A stretch of DNA of 64,000 nt from Roseimaritima ulvae (GCF_008065135.1 NZ_CP042914.1:3635404-3699403); one strand, 5' to 3'. Shown: positions 25,381 through 34,866, numbered from the stretch's first letter. The notes: generated by a model not told the origin, from the sequence alone. Numbers and translations: made by a program.

Positions 25381-27108
25381 CCCGGATTATGCATCCGCCC
25401 GTTGTTGACGCGGGCAGTTGGGCTCGCTACTTCCTGCGACGGGGTGGGAGGCGTTTTGAGGGGCTTGGGCCGGCGGTCAGCGCAGAAGCTCCCCCTCCCC
25501 AAATCGATGTCGCTCGCTCTGAGTGTCGCCTCGCGGGGAGTTGGGGAGGCGTTAATCGCTGCGGCACAGACGCTGCATGACGTGCTCGTACAGAGCTTCG
25601 GAGGGACAATGGCTCGCCATGTGAAAGACCACACGGCGGCTGGTCACCCGAACGCGAGCGGCGATCTTGAGAAGCCGCAGACGGATGGTATCGACGCGCA
25701 GGCGTGCTGCCTTCGTGTCAGAAAGTCCCAGGCGACGCACGCCATCGAGCAACACGTATGCAAAGGACGAAAGCATCAAGCGGAACTGGTTGGCCACGAA
25801 CCTGCTACAACTGGTGCGGTCGGCAAACAGCCCCAATTGTGTCTCCTTGATCCGGTTCTCCATCTCGCCGCGCGGGCAGTAGCGTGTGCGGTAGAACTCT
25901 TCCGGATTAATAGCCACCGAGCAAAGCGTTCCCGCATCCTGCAACTGCCGCACCCGCTTGCCGTCGATAGTAACGCGACGATAAGTCGGATCAACGATGC
26001 CTTCCTCACTGGGGAGATTCGTGACCACGAAACGCGGGTTGGTGCCCTGGCTGCTATATTCCGCCTTACCCACGACCCAGCGACTGCAATCCCAAGATTT
26101 TTGTGTGCGGTAGCGAAACCACTTGAAGACGGACTGCGTGCCCCCATAGAGTCCGTGGCGAATCTGGGCTTGCGTCATTTCGCAAGCGATTTGCTTGTCT
26201 AAAACGTTGTTGTGCTGCAAGCCAAAGACGTATCCGACATCGTTTTTATCACACCAACGCATCAAGCGTTCGATGGCAAATCCGCTGTCGCCGCGAATGA
26301 TGATTTTCACATCGGGCCAGCGGGAGCGGATCTTCTGGATCAGCAATTTGGTAATCGGCCGAGCATGATGGGCGGCCCCGACTTTGCTGGGGCGAAGGTG
26401 CGAAACCAACAGGTGGTCGTCACAGAAAACATACAGGGGAAGAAAGCAGTAGCCATCATAAAAGCCGTTGAAATGCCGTTGCTCTTGATTTCCGTGGATC
26501 GTGTCGTCGGTGGCATCGTAGTCCAAGATGATTTCTTCGGGCGGTTGCTCATAGCTTTCCAGAAACAGGTCCACAAGGAGCTCGTTCAACCGCAAGATTG
26601 TCTTGGTGTCGATCCTGTTCTCTAATCGGGAGTGCGTTGAGGGGCTGGCCAGCGGGGAGTGATCGCCGTCGTAATTGTGTTCCGCGGGAACCCGCCCGGC
26701 AGCGACTTGAAACGCCGGGTCGTGTCGCAGCGCGTCGTGGTCGTTGCCATCTTCGTAACCTGCGGCGATGGCAAAGATGCGGGAGGTGAGCAGTTCGGCT
26801 TGAGGGTGGACCGTGTGAAGCGGATCGCGAGGATCGGGGATGGCTTGATCGAGCCGTCGAATCAAATCGAGTCTTCGGTCGACCTCTCGCAGAAGCAGCA
26901 AGCCACCATCGGTGGTCAGCGTTCCGCCGTCGAAATCAAAATCGACCGCTTGTCGTCGGAGCCGTTTCAAAACGGGGCGTTTTCGTTTACGCTGTGCCAT
27001 TGCAGAAGCCTCGGGCTTGTCGTGTATGAAGTGTCGTAACTCCAATACATAGCAGGGCTGAGGCTTTTGCGCTATAGGGGCAACCGATAAACGGGTGCAT
27101 AATCCGGG
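25381..27108. mobile_element. Complete IS1380-family insertion sequence
   Basis: The ends are inverted: CCCGGATTATGCA at 25381-25393 matches TGCATAATCCGGG at 27096-27108, and similarity continues imperfectly inwards (CCG). The 4-base target duplication CTAA is present at 25377-25380 and 27109-27112, as expected for IS1380. Total length 1728 bases with a single intact transposase on the minus strand. Clean ends, intact gene and exact target duplication suggest recent insertion. The insertion sits directly next to a 24-bp palindrome. Confidence 0.93.
25552..27045 (-). CDS. IS1380-family DDE transposase
   Basis: 497 aa, the usual size of the family; Met16 (27000) is an alternative start. The family opening DFDGGTLTTDGGLLLLREVD (36-55) is clear. 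Acidic residues of the DDE site: Asp175 or 177 in ILDYDATDD, Asp253 in RGDSGFA, and Glu396 in RGEMENRIKE. No frameshift or stop is seen, so the enzyme should be active. It fills the element between the inverted repeats. Confidence 0.95.
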   Translation of the reverse strand: MELRHFIHDKPEASAMAQRKRKRPVLKRLRRQAVDFDFDGGTLTTDGGLLLLREVDRRLDLIRRLDQAIPDPRDPLHTVHPQAELLTSRIFAIAAGYEDGNDHDALRHDPAFQVAAGRVPAEHNYDGDHSPLASPSTHSRLENRIDTKTILRLNELLVDLFLESYEQPPEEIILDYDATDDTIHGNQEQRHFNGFYDGYCFLPLYVFCDDHLLVSHLRPSKVGAAHHARPITKLLIQKIRSRWPDVKIIIRGDSGFAIERLMRWCDKNDVGYVFGLQHNNVLDKQIACEMTQAQIRHGLYGGTQSVFKWFRYRTQKSWDCSRWVVGKAEYSSQGTNPRFVVTNLPSEEGIVDPTYRRVTIDGKRVRQLQDAGTLCSVAINPEEFYRTRYCPRGEMENRIKETQLGLFADRTSCSRFVANQFRLMLSSFAYVLLDGVRRLGLSDTKAARLRVDTIRLRLLKIAARVRVTSRRVVFHMASHCPSEALYEHVMQRLCRSD

Positions 27109-27112
27109 CTAA

Positions 27113-27189
27113 CCCCCTCCCCCAAATATTTCGCGTTACGAATCTGGGGTAATAGAGGACTAAGTACGCGAAATATTTGGGGGAGGGGG
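27113..27189. repeat. 24-bp perfect inverted repeat beside the IS
   Basis: The arm beginning CCCCCTCCCCCAAATATT at 27113-27136 is exactly reversed at 27166-27189, with a 29-base spacer. It lies downstream of the convergent pilus-platform operon and next to the IS target site. It may be a bidirectional terminator, though without a clear T-run, or a relic of a MITE-like element. Confidence 0.75.
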
Positions 27190-27230
27190 GACCGGAATTC
27201 GCTAGCGCCCCCGAGATTTTCGTCGGTGGG

Positions 27231-28412
27231 TTAGTCGACCAGCGATTGCTTGGCGGCGTCGGCCAGGTTGCCGTCCAGGCGAACCGTAAATCGCCGGTCG
27301 TCGACTTCCAACTGCACAAATTTTTGCGTCACGTCGATCACCTTGCCGCTCAATTCCCCGACTTCGAATTCGTCGCCGGCTCGCAGCTCCAACTTTTCGC
27401 CTTTGGTCCGCACGGTGACCCAGGCTTCCCAGCTACCACGGCTGTAGATCAAGGCGGTCACGAACGCTTGCGTGGCGTCGTCAAACGCGGTCGTCTTGGG
27501 TTCTTCTTTAGGCGGTGGAGCTTGGACGACATTGACCAATAGTTGTTGCTGAACCACGCGGGCCGGTCGTCCCGAATCACGTGCCTCGACCGTCAACGCC
27601 AACTCTCCCAGTTCACTACGGCGGAGGCGAATTTCGCCCGAACGCTCATCGATCCGCACTCCCTCCGGCACCTCACCGGCCAGCCGCAGCAGAACCTCGT
27701 CCCCATCGGGATCGTCAAATTTTGGCGTGAAGGAAAATTCCGAATCGACCACCGCTTCCACGGTCCGGTTACCCGCGTAACGCGGCGGTTGGTTGGGCGG
27801 AGCGAAGAAGTTACGGTTAAGAATCGCCTCCACATAAACTTCTACATCCTCTTCGACCAGCGGCGAGGGCTCTTCGGGCGCCGGTTGTTTGTCGGCCGCC
27901 TCGTTCATCGCCAACACCTCGATCGTCATCGAGAGAGTTAGCTGCGCGTCACCGCGGACGGGTTTGATGGTCATCGAACGAATCCGATGCAAGTAGTCGG
28001 TACGGTGGAACGCATGCAGGAGCCACACCATCTCCTCCATGTCTCCGTTGGCCGAAACGCGATACGTATAAGCACGGTACAAATCGCCGCTGGCCGCGCT
28101 GTTGAGTCTTTTCACGTCGGTGCCGCTGACGCCGGAAGCTTCCATCAGCGTATACAGCCATTCCATGTAAGCGTTAACCGCTTCGTCCCCATTGGACGGC
28201 AGCGAACGACGCAGGAACCCCGCCATGCGGTCCGTGGCGCTGAGCCCCATGCGTTTAATTCCGTTGGCCGTTTGCAACTCGCTTTCCATGCGGGCGATCT
28301 GAATGTCTCGCTGCGAGCGTGCATCACGGAAGCGGTTGAGGCCCCATTGCAAGACCAGCAGGACCAGGATTCCGCCGACGGCGATCGCCAAGATTCGTTC
28401 ACGTTTGGTCAT
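27231..28412 (-). CDS. PilO/PilP-like inner membrane protein with cadherin-like insert
   Basis: 393 aa. A membrane segment at 7-25 (ILAIAVGGILVLLVLQWGL) and a coiled coil (26-50) are followed by a ferredoxin-like region (about 75-185; DMEEMVWLLHAFHRTDYLHR, AQLTLSMTIEVLAM) as in PilO. A cadherin-like beta module lies at about 215-295 (FDDPDGDEVLLRLAGEVPEG, LALTVEARDSGRPA). The last 60 residues form a small beta-barrel (ELRAGDEFEVGELSGKVIDV) like PilP or GspC HR domains. It starts within the stop codon of the PilM/PilN gene (TAATG), so translation is coupled. Assignment is by architecture and context. Confidence 0.65.
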   Translation of the reverse strand: MTKRERILAIAVGGILVLLVLQWGLNRFRDARSQRDIQIARMESELQTANGIKRMGLSATDRMAGFLRRSLPSNGDEAVNAYMEWLYTLMEASGVSGTDVKRLNSAASGDLYRAYTYRVSANGDMEEMVWLLHAFHRTDYLHRIRSMTIKPVRGDAQLTLSMTIEVLAMNEAADKQPAPEEPSPLVEEDVEVYVEAILNRNFFAPPNQPPRYAGNRTVEAVVDSEFSFTPKFDDPDGDEVLLRLAGEVPEGVRIDERSGEIRLRRSELGELALTVEARDSGRPARVVQQQLLVNVVQAPPPKEEPKTTAFDDATQAFVTALIYSRGSWEAWVTVRTKGEKLELRAGDEFEVGELSGKVIDVTQKFVQLEVDDRRFTVRLDGNLADAAKQSLVD

Positions 28413-30097
28413 TACAGGTTCTCCTGTTCGTCGTCGTCAGCGGCGTCGTTTGCTTGCGGTTCGCTGGACGTGGACGGCGTGTCGCTCGCGTCTTGGTCAA
28501 CCGCTTGCGCCGGAGCCGCCCTACCGGCTTCGCTCACGTTGGCTTCAGCATCGTCAACCGCTTCCGGCTGCTCAACCGCTTCCGGCTGCTCGACCACTTC
28601 AGCCGGCTCCGCCGCTGTTGTCTCTTCGTCCGCATTGGTCGGTTGCGGCGAAGCACGTTTCAGGTATCGCATATTGCGGACGACTTCTGGTTCGATCACC
28701 ACTCGCATATTATTGAACACCCAGCCATATCGATCTTGGCTGGAAGCCTGATTGATGCCGGCTCCGATGACCCGATGCTGTTCGTCCTGCAAGCCGCTGA
28801 GCATCGTGTCAAAGGCTCGGGGCTGAGTCACTTTGCCGGACAAAATCAGTTCGGCGCCGCGTCGTTGGGGCAAGTTGGCGTCGACACTATTGAGGATTAG
28901 GTCTTCGGCGGGAGGAATGGTCTCGGAGACACGTTTGAGTTCTTCCAGCCAGATGACGTTGCCGTCGAGGAAGGTGTCCACTCTTTCGGCGCGAGCAATT
29001 TCGACTTCTGAAGCTGCCACGATCGGCTTCAGTTCGGCCAGTTGGCGGTCCAGTTCGGCGATTTTTTGGTCACGGCGATGCAGGGACAACCAAACGCTAA
29101 AACCGATCATCAGGACCGCGGCGGCGGCGGCCGTCCCATACAGCAGGTAACGGCTGCGTTGACTCGCCGGTTCCGGGCGTTTGCGTGGATTACGGAAGTC
29201 GATCAGCAGCCCGCTGCCGTGCTCGTCGACGTCCAGAAGTCCGATCAACGGGGCCAAGCGTCCACGGTGGGAAGTGTCGGATTTGGCCAGTTTGTCGTCG
29301 ACCGTAACCAGGTCCAGCGGATCCACGGTTTCGACCGACAATCCCATACGTTCGGACAATTGCTGGATGTCATCGAGATGATCGGCCTTGCGGCCCCAGA
29401 TCACGATCCGCCGGGCGGCCGACTCCACCGCACCGGTATTGGAAGCCATCACGCTGCGGCGAACCTCACCCGCCAGCGCCGCGGTGCGGGCTTGTTCGTT
29501 GACCGGTAACCGTACCGAGCGCACAAACACCGGTTTGCCGTTGCGGAGGATGACGATGTCGGCATCGTCGGCCAGCAGGTCGACCAAGACCACATCGCCA
29601 TCGGTGGGTTGATGTTTGGCGAACAGGGCGGCTGCGGCCAGGGGACGAAGCACGATGCGTTCGGGCGGATGCGTTGTCGCGTCGGTGATCTTGGCAATGT
29701 TGGCCAGTTGGTCCGGGGCGATCGCGGCGGCCACCACTTCCACGCCCTCGGAGTCGTGACGCACATTGACAAAATCGATGATCGCTTTTTCGCCGGCCGC
29801 CGCAAAATCGCGGACCGCTTGAAAGCGAATCATGTCGGGCAGCTCTTCCTCGGGCACCGGGGGCAGCTGCAATTGCCGCAATTCCGCTTTGCCACGCCCG
29901 ATGGTGACCAAGGCCGGCAGTTTGCCCAAATTGCGATCTTGCAGCGTCTTTTCCAGCACGCCGGCAATGTCTTCCTCTTCGCTGCCATCCAGCGGTACCA
30001 CCGCAAAATCAACAACGGTTACCCCGCTGGCGGAAGTGCGGCCCACGACCAGCCGGAGCTCGGTGGCGTCCCAGTCGATGGCGATTTTTTTGGGCAT
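28412..30097 (-). CDS. PilM-PilN fusion protein of a type IV pilus / type II secretion platform
   Basis: 561 aa. Residues 1-298 have the actin-like pattern of PilM (KIAIDWDATELRLVVG opening, DVVLVDLLADDADIVILRNG with the second phosphate loop, RRIVIWGRKADH). LLIDFRNPRKRPEP (297-310) resembles the short PilN cytoplasmic motif, followed by a membrane helix at 317-340, a coiled coil, and a PilN-like ferredoxin domain to about 490. The last 80 residues are acidic and low complexity (EQPEAVEQPEAVDD). In other bacteria PilM and PilN are separate and PilN's N-terminus binds PilM; here they are one chain. No ATPase, secretin or PilC gene is in the window. Confidence 0.75.
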   Translation of the reverse strand: MPKKIAIDWDATELRLVVGRTSASGVTVVDFAVVPLDGSEEEDIAGVLEKTLQDRNLGKLPALVTIGRGKAELRQLQLPPVPEEELPDMIRFQAVRDFAAAGEKAIIDFVNVRHDSEGVEVVAAAIAPDQLANIAKITDATTHPPERIVLRPLAAAALFAKHQPTDGDVVLVDLLADDADIVILRNGKPVFVRSVRLPVNEQARTAALAGEVRRSVMASNTGAVESAARRIVIWGRKADHLDDIQQLSERMGLSVETVDPLDLVTVDDKLAKSDTSHRGRLAPLIGLLDVDEHGSGLLIDFRNPRKRPEPASQRSRYLLYGTAAAAAVLMIGFSVWLSLHRRDQKIAELDRQLAELKPIVAASEVEIARAERVDTFLDGNVIWLEELKRVSETIPPAEDLILNSVDANLPQRRGAELILSGKVTQPRAFDTMLSGLQDEQHRVIGAGINQASSQDRYGWVFNNMRVVIEPEVVRNMRYLKRASPQPTNADEETTAAEPAEVVEQPEAVEQPEAVDDAEANVSEAGRAAPAQAVDQDASDTPSTSSEPQANDAADDDEQENL

Positions 30098-30257
30098 AGA
30101 GATCTAAAGGTATCTGCGGGGGGCTTTGATTAGGTAGGGCGGGCTGCAAGGTAAGTGCAGAACCCTATCTTAATCGAACAAACCGCAGCGCGTTAGGTTT
30201 CGCAAAACACGGCGTTTTTCCCTAACTAATTCCTGCTCCTCAAGCACAGAATGGCGA

Positions 30258-31985
30258 TCAGCGGGGTTCGACAAGGCAAACGTACTGGCCGGGGGGCGGG
30301 GCCGGCAACCGCTGCCGCCGGCCGCTGGGCCACAGAATTTCGAAGCTGCTGCCCTGTGCGTCCGCAGGCAGGGTCCACAGCAGCCGCGAATCGCTGTGCG
30401 ACAAGTAGCTGCTGCCGCCGATGACGAAACGCGTCGAGGTTTGTCCGTCGGGTAGGGTCAGGGTGACTTTCGCCCCGATCGCATTGCGGTTGCTGGTGCG
30501 ACCGATCAATTGCAAGCCCACCCAAGGGCGATCGGTGCGGATGTCGTTACGGAGCAACTTGAAGGGGGCGTTGAGATGCGTAAAACCCAGATCCCAATCG
30601 CCGTCGTTGTCGATATCCGCCTTCGCTAGGCCGCGACCGTTGTGGCGTTGACCCAGATACTCTTGAGGATCAATCGCCAGCAGTTCAAATCGTTGCTGTT
30701 GGGAAATCAACAGCAGCGGTTTCTGCTGTTGCTGTCCGCCCGGCGGGTTCGCCAACACGTGCCCATTGGTGACCACGATATCCGCTTGACCGTCGTTGTT
30801 TAGGTCGTCGGTGATCGTGCCCCAGCCGACATGGGTGGTGCCGATCGCAAACAAGCCGGTAGCCCCACTGACGTGCGTGAAGGCGCCACCGCCGTCGTTG
30901 CGATACAGGGCGAAGGTATCATTTTCAAAGTTCGATACCCACAGGTCCGGCAGTCCGTCACTGTTGTAGTCGAACGTCGACACGCCCATACTGCCGTCGG
31001 ACATGCCGCCATCGCCGTACGCCGTGCCCGCCAACACGGCTTGTTCGATAAATCGGCCGCCCCCCTGGTTGTGATACAAGAAGTTCTCGTCGGTATCATT
31101 GGCGACGTAGATATCCAGTTGTTGATCGCCGTCGAAATCCAGCAGCGTAACGCCCAAGCCCTTGCCGGCGGCCGACAACCCCGCGGTTTGACTGGCGTCG
31201 ATGAAGCGTCCGTCGCCGCGGGACAGGTATAGCGTATCGTCCAAACCATCAAAGACCAGCGGCGTGCAGACCGCTCGCTCCGTACCGCCGGCAAAACAGT
31301 CAGGGTTATTCTGCCACGACCAATCGACATAGTGCGCGACATATAAATCCAAGTGACCATCGTTGTTCAAGTCGCCCCAGGCCGCGCTGCTACTCCACTG
31401 TCGATCGGACAACTCCGCCGCGGCGGTGACCGGTGTGAAACTTCCATCGCCCTGATTGCGATACAGCATCAGGCCGCCGTAGCCGGTCACCAACAGGTCA
31501 TCAAAACCGTCGCCGTTGTAGTCTCCCACAGCCACACCATGGGCGTAAAACTCTGAAGTTGCTACGCCCGCGGCGGCGGACACCTCGCGATACCGCCGCT
31601 GGGCGTCGTGCAGGAACAAGCCGTTATCAAGTCCTTGCAGCGGAGCGTTGGCGGTGATGGTACCGCCGCCCACCAGGAAGAAATCCATAAAGCCGTCGAG
31701 GTCCACATCCAACACGCCCACGCCGCCGCCCAAGACTTCGGCGATGCTGTATTGCTGGGACTCGTTGCCGTTGCGATAAACAAAATCGATCTGCGACTCG
31801 GCCGTCGCGTCGCGGAACCAAGTCGTTACCAACGCGTCCTTGGGGGCGGTAGCGGGAGGAGTCGTCTGCGAGCCGCAGCCGCTCATCGATAGGAGGATTG
31901 CCGCCAACACGGCAAGCGACATGTTCAGGGTTTGTTTGCGTGTAGCCGATCTCGCCAGAGATTGGATCTCGCTTGGGGGCGTCAT
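30258..31985 (-). CDS. CRTAC1-type FG-GAP/VCBS repeat lipoprotein with UnbV domain
   Basis: 575 aa from the ATG at 31985, which overlaps the stop of the TPR gene as ATGA. A second ATG at 31922 begins directly at the signal peptide; the first 21 residues are encoded by a copy of the GTAG hairpin repeat. The lipobox LSMSGC predicts a lipid-anchored Cys. Seven or more calcium-binding FG-GAP-type blades follow (DVDLDGFMD, DYNGDGFDDLL, DLNNDGHLDLY, DFDGDQQLDIY, DLNNDGQADIV, DIDNDGDWDLG), and the C-terminus is an ASPIC/UnbV domain (RNAIGAKVTLTLPDGQ, GSSYLSHSDSRLLW). The role is unknown; probably calcium-stabilised binding at the cell surface. Coupled to the TPR gene. Confidence 0.9.
   Translation of the reverse strand: MTPPSEIQSLARSATRKQTLNMSLAVLAAILLSMSGCGSQTTPPATAPKDALVTTWFRDATAESQIDFVYRNGNESQQYSIAEVLGGGVGVLDVDLDGFMDFFLVGGGTITANAPLQGLDNGLFLHDAQRRYREVSAAAGVATSEFYAHGVAVGDYNGDGFDDLLVTGYGGLMLYRNQGDGSFTPVTAAAELSDRQWSSSAAWGDLNNDGHLDLYVAHYVDWSWQNNPDCFAGGTERAVCTPLVFDGLDDTLYLSRGDGRFIDASQTAGLSAAGKGLGVTLLDFDGDQQLDIYVANDTDENFLYHNQGGGRFIEQAVLAGTAYGDGGMSDGSMGVSTFDYNSDGLPDLWVSNFENDTFALYRNDGGGAFTHVSGATGLFAIGTTHVGWGTITDDLNNDGQADIVVTNGHVLANPPGGQQQQKPLLLISQQQRFELLAIDPQEYLGQRHNGRGLAKADIDNDGDWDLGFTHLNAPFKLLRNDIRTDRPWVGLQLIGRTSNRNAIGAKVTLTLPDGQTSTRFVIGGSSYLSHSDSRLLWTLPADAQGSSFEILWPSGRRQRLPAPPPGQYVCLVEPR
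31942..31968 (+). repeat. GTAG-led hairpin repeat inside a coding start
   Basis: GTAGCCG, hairpin ATCTC-GCCA-GAGAT, then TTGGATC; identical in the core to the copy at 15164. It falls between the TPR stop and the lipoprotein signal peptide of the CRTAC1 gene and is translated if the upstream ATG is used. Confidence 0.75.
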
Positions 31986-33430
31986 GGTTTCGCGTCTCCG
32001 GCGGATTCCAACCACCGCTGGTGCTCGGTTGCCAGGGCGGCGTACTGCGGATGTTGTTGTTGATGGGCGGCATAGTAATCGGCCAGTCGGCGGTGCGTCG
32101 GCAGATGCTCGGGCTCCATGGCCAGCACACAATTCAGATGAAACAGCCCGCTTTGAGGCCGGCCATTATCCATCAGAATGCATCCCATCCGAAACCTGGC
32201 TTCGAAGTCGTTGGGATGGCTGGCGATTCGCGAGGCGATCGCGGCCAGTTTGGCTAGTTCCGTGCGATGCTTGGTAACGCGAGTCAGGATCTCCTGCGAA
32301 CGCTCATCCTGGCCGAGTCGCTTCAGCGTCAGGCCAAGCTGATACTCCGCGTCGTCGGTCTGTGGATTTTGGTTAACAGCCCGTTGGAAGTAGTCGGCCG
32401 CCTGTTGATATCGCTGGGCATCAAACTCCACCATGCCCATTTCATATTCCGCCATGCCATGTTGGGGCCGCGTGCAAAGTCGCAGATAGGCTTGTTCCAG
32501 TTCGCGATTCGAAGCCCGCAGGCTATCTGCCAACAGTGCGGCTGCCGACTCGGGATTGCCCAACAACCGCTGACATTTTGCTCGCAGGATATCGGCTGCC
32601 GGCCGGCACTGCGGATCCAAACGGCTGCAGCGCTCGAGTTGTTCCAGAGCTTCTTGCGGACGTTTCTGCTCCAACAGCCATTGCCCCAGGGCGTACAGGG
32701 CCACCGGATAACGGGGGTTTACCTCGACGGCTCGATGAAACTGCTGTTCGGCGTCCGGTTTGCGAAATTCGGCTTCGGCGATACGCCCTTGTTCGACGAA
32801 CGCTTTGGGATCATCGGGGCAATCGCTGGCCCACACCGAGATCAGAACCTTGGCTTCGGCCAATCGGCCTTCGGCCCGCAATCCCAACGAATATGCGTCG
32901 GCAATATCGGCGGCGCTGTTTCCCGGGTCCTGCATCCACTGGCCCAGGAGATCCGCAACCGGTTGAAGGTCGCCGGACTGGGCTTGTGCCAGGGCGCGTT
33001 CGCGTTCGGCTTGTTGGTTCGATAGGCCTTTGGCGAGGGCCGTCACCAGGTGCCGTTCCATCGCCTCGGCATCTCCGTGCCGGCGCTCAATTCGAGCCTG
33101 CATCAGATCCAGTTGCGCCGGATCGCCCTGCAATCTCGTTGCCACTCGTCCCCAATACAAGGCGTCGGAATGGTTTCGCTGTAATAGTTGGTAATCTGCC
33201 TGAGCCCATGCCAGCGGCGCCAACACCCCGGTCGCCCAGATCGCCGACAACAGCAGCAATAGCCCCAGTGCCGCGATCGCCCAACGCCGGGCCCAACGCC
33301 GGCTTGGCGTTTTGCCATCCGCAAGCGGTGTACCGGTCGCGTTCGGTTTGCCGGTCGTGTTGGGTTTGCTGCGCGATTCGGCGTTGGGACGGCGACTCAA
33401 TCTGCGTTGACCCGACTTGCGTTTACCCAA
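31982..33430 (-). CDS. Membrane-anchored tetratricopeptide repeat protein
   Basis: 482 aa. A basic N-terminus with many Arg and Lys (1-45) precedes one transmembrane helix at about 50-68 (AIAALGLLLLLSAIWATGVL). The rest, about 80-470, is made of TPR units, for example KPDAEQQFHRAVEVNPRYPV and AADYFQRAVNQNPQTDDAEY. Type II membrane protein with the repeats outside the cytoplasm. Its gene overlaps the CRTAC1 lipoprotein by 4 bases, and such TPR/CRTAC1 pairs occur repeatedly in planctomycetes, which suggests that the two products act together. Confidence 0.88.
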   Translation of the reverse strand: MGKRKSGQRRLSRRPNAESRSKPNTTGKPNATGTPLADGKTPSRRWARRWAIAALGLLLLLSAIWATGVLAPLAWAQADYQLLQRNHSDALYWGRVATRLQGDPAQLDLMQARIERRHGDAEAMERHLVTALAKGLSNQQAERERALAQAQSGDLQPVADLLGQWMQDPGNSAADIADAYSLGLRAEGRLAEAKVLISVWASDCPDDPKAFVEQGRIAEAEFRKPDAEQQFHRAVEVNPRYPVALYALGQWLLEQKRPQEALEQLERCSRLDPQCRPAADILRAKCQRLLGNPESAAALLADSLRASNRELEQAYLRLCTRPQHGMAEYEMGMVEFDAQRYQQAADYFQRAVNQNPQTDDAEYQLGLTLKRLGQDERSQEILTRVTKHRTELAKLAAIASRIASHPNDFEARFRMGCILMDNGRPQSGLFHLNCVLAMEPEHLPTHRRLADYYAAHQQQHPQYAALATEHQRWLESAGDAKP

Positions 33431-33857
33431 TGGGGACTTCCTCTCGCGTGTAGGCGATTGCCAATTTCATCAACACCATTTAAGCACAAGCCAAGCTATG
33501 TGTCCGTCGTTGGTAACGCAAGCGACCAAACCGATGCACCGAAACGCAAAGTTAGCGAGATTCGTCGTTCGCAAGATTCAAATCAGAAATTGTTCCTAAC
33601 TTTTTTCTGGGAAAATTATTCGGGGGGCAAATTCGACGGTTTGACTGGTTCCATTTGCGGCGGCCCAGTTCGCCCTTTGCTCGCAATTAGTGGTTAAGTG
33701 CGAACCTTTGTTGTCGCGAATCCTGATAAGGTTGCGCCAATTTTATGGCAAATAGCTCTGCAGTGGGGCATGCAAGCAACTCTTGCACACGGTGTTTGCA
33801 CTGGATAGCGTGAGCCCACTCTGTTTTTTTAATTCCAGTTGGAAAAGGGTTCTACTA
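33431..33857. other. Divergent intergenic region without a gene
   Basis: 427 bases between the TPR gene and the DUF1559 gene, clearly more AT-rich than the average, particularly 33580-33640 and 33715-33760. It should contain both promoters. Short frames (for example 33407-33697) have no family likeness. No strong hairpin or repeat was found. Confidence 0.45.
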
Positions 33858-34799
33858 ATGCTACATCGGATTCCCCAGGGACGGCCATCGACGGCCGTAA
33901 AGCGCGCAGGATTCACGCTGGTCGAGTTGTTGGTTGTGATCGCCATCATCGGTGTGTTGGTCGGTTTGTTGTTGCCGGCGGTGCAGGCGGCCCGCGAAGC
34001 GGCACGGCGAATGTCCTGTTCCAACAACATGAAGCAGTTGGGCTTGGCGATGCACAACTACCACGACACTTTCAGAGTCTTTCCCTATGGGCATACGGAA
34101 GATGGTTATGTAACCCGCAAACGCGATTGCTGGGTGCAACGGATCCTGCCATTTATTGAGCAAGGCGCCTTGCAGGAACAATACGAGACCGAAAACCAGA
34201 CCTGGATCATGGACGTGGATGCGACCGTGAAGGACTTTCAGATTCCTGGAATGAGTTGTCCCTCCGACAGTGTTTCGCCCGGATTGGGGGCCAACGGTGG
34301 CGTGCGTTCAGGCGGTGCCGGCTTCCAAGGCAACTACGTTGGCTGCACCGGCGATACGCTGATGCTGCATAAGAGTGACCTGCGAGGTTTGTTCTACTAC
34401 GAATCGAGCAACAATTTCGCCAGCATCGTCGATGGGACTTCCAACACGCTGATGATGTCCGAAGTGATTCTCGGTGGACCGGAAACCGGCGGTTGGGGCA
34501 ACGGCGGCGGTTATTGGGGGGGGGCTCGTTGGGGCGGTTACGGCTTTACCACTTTGGAAAGCCCCAACACGACGGTTCCGGACCGGGTGTATTCCTGTAA
34601 GTCGACGAATTATCGCCTATTGCCTTGTGAGAGTTTGACCGGTGCCGATACGACGCAGGTGTTTGCTCGCAGTCTGCATCCGGGAGGAGTGGAAGCCTGT
34701 ATGGCGGACGGTTCGGTTCGGTTTGTGACCGAAACGATCAACCTGATTCCCTACCGTGCGATGTCGACGGTAAATCAGGGCGAAGTCGTCACGGAATAG
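33858..34799 (+). CDS. DUF1559 pseudopilin-like exported protein
   Basis: 313 aa from the ATG at 33858; the ORF start at 33783 would add 25 residues before the signal. The type IV prepilin signature is perfect: cleavage between Gly18 and Phe19, then TLVELLVVIAIIGVLVGLLL with Glu at mature position 5. The following PAVQAAREAARRMSCSNNMK is the classic DUF1559 continuation, and HPGGVEACMADGSVRFV near the end is the H-X9-DG motif. Planctomycetes encode dozens of such proteins; they are presumably cell-surface pseudopilins. A good terminator follows, and a small lipoprotein gene, a usual companion, lies downstream. Confidence 0.96.
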   Translation: MLHRIPQGRPSTAVKRAGFTLVELLVVIAIIGVLVGLLLPAVQAAREAARRMSCSNNMKQLGLAMHNYHDTFRVFPYGHTEDGYVTRKRDCWVQRILPFIEQGALQEQYETENQTWIMDVDATVKDFQIPGMSCPSDSVSPGLGANGGVRSGGAGFQGNYVGCTGDTLMLHKSDLRGLFYYESSNNFASIVDGTSNTLMMSEVILGGPETGGWGNGGGYWGGARWGGYGFTTLESPNTTVPDRVYSCKSTNYRLLPCESLTGADTTQVFARSLHPGGVEACMADGSVRFVTETINLIPYRAMSTVNQGEVVTE

Positions 34800-34827
34800 T
34801 GCGTCGGCTTGCCAACCAAAACCTCAT

Positions 34828-34866
34828 GGGGGCAGCTGGTGTGTGACGCCAACTGCCCCCTTTTTC
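34828..34866 (+). terminator. Intrinsic terminator after the DUF1559 gene
   Basis: GGGGGCAG (34828-34835) pairs with CTGCCCCC (34853-34860), extended inward by TGG/CCA with one mismatch, and is followed by TTTTTC. It starts 28 bases after the stop. Classic rho-independent form. Confidence 0.85.

Noticed and set aside
25402..26202. Plus-strand frame of 266 aa
   Set aside because: Antisense to the IS1380 transposase.
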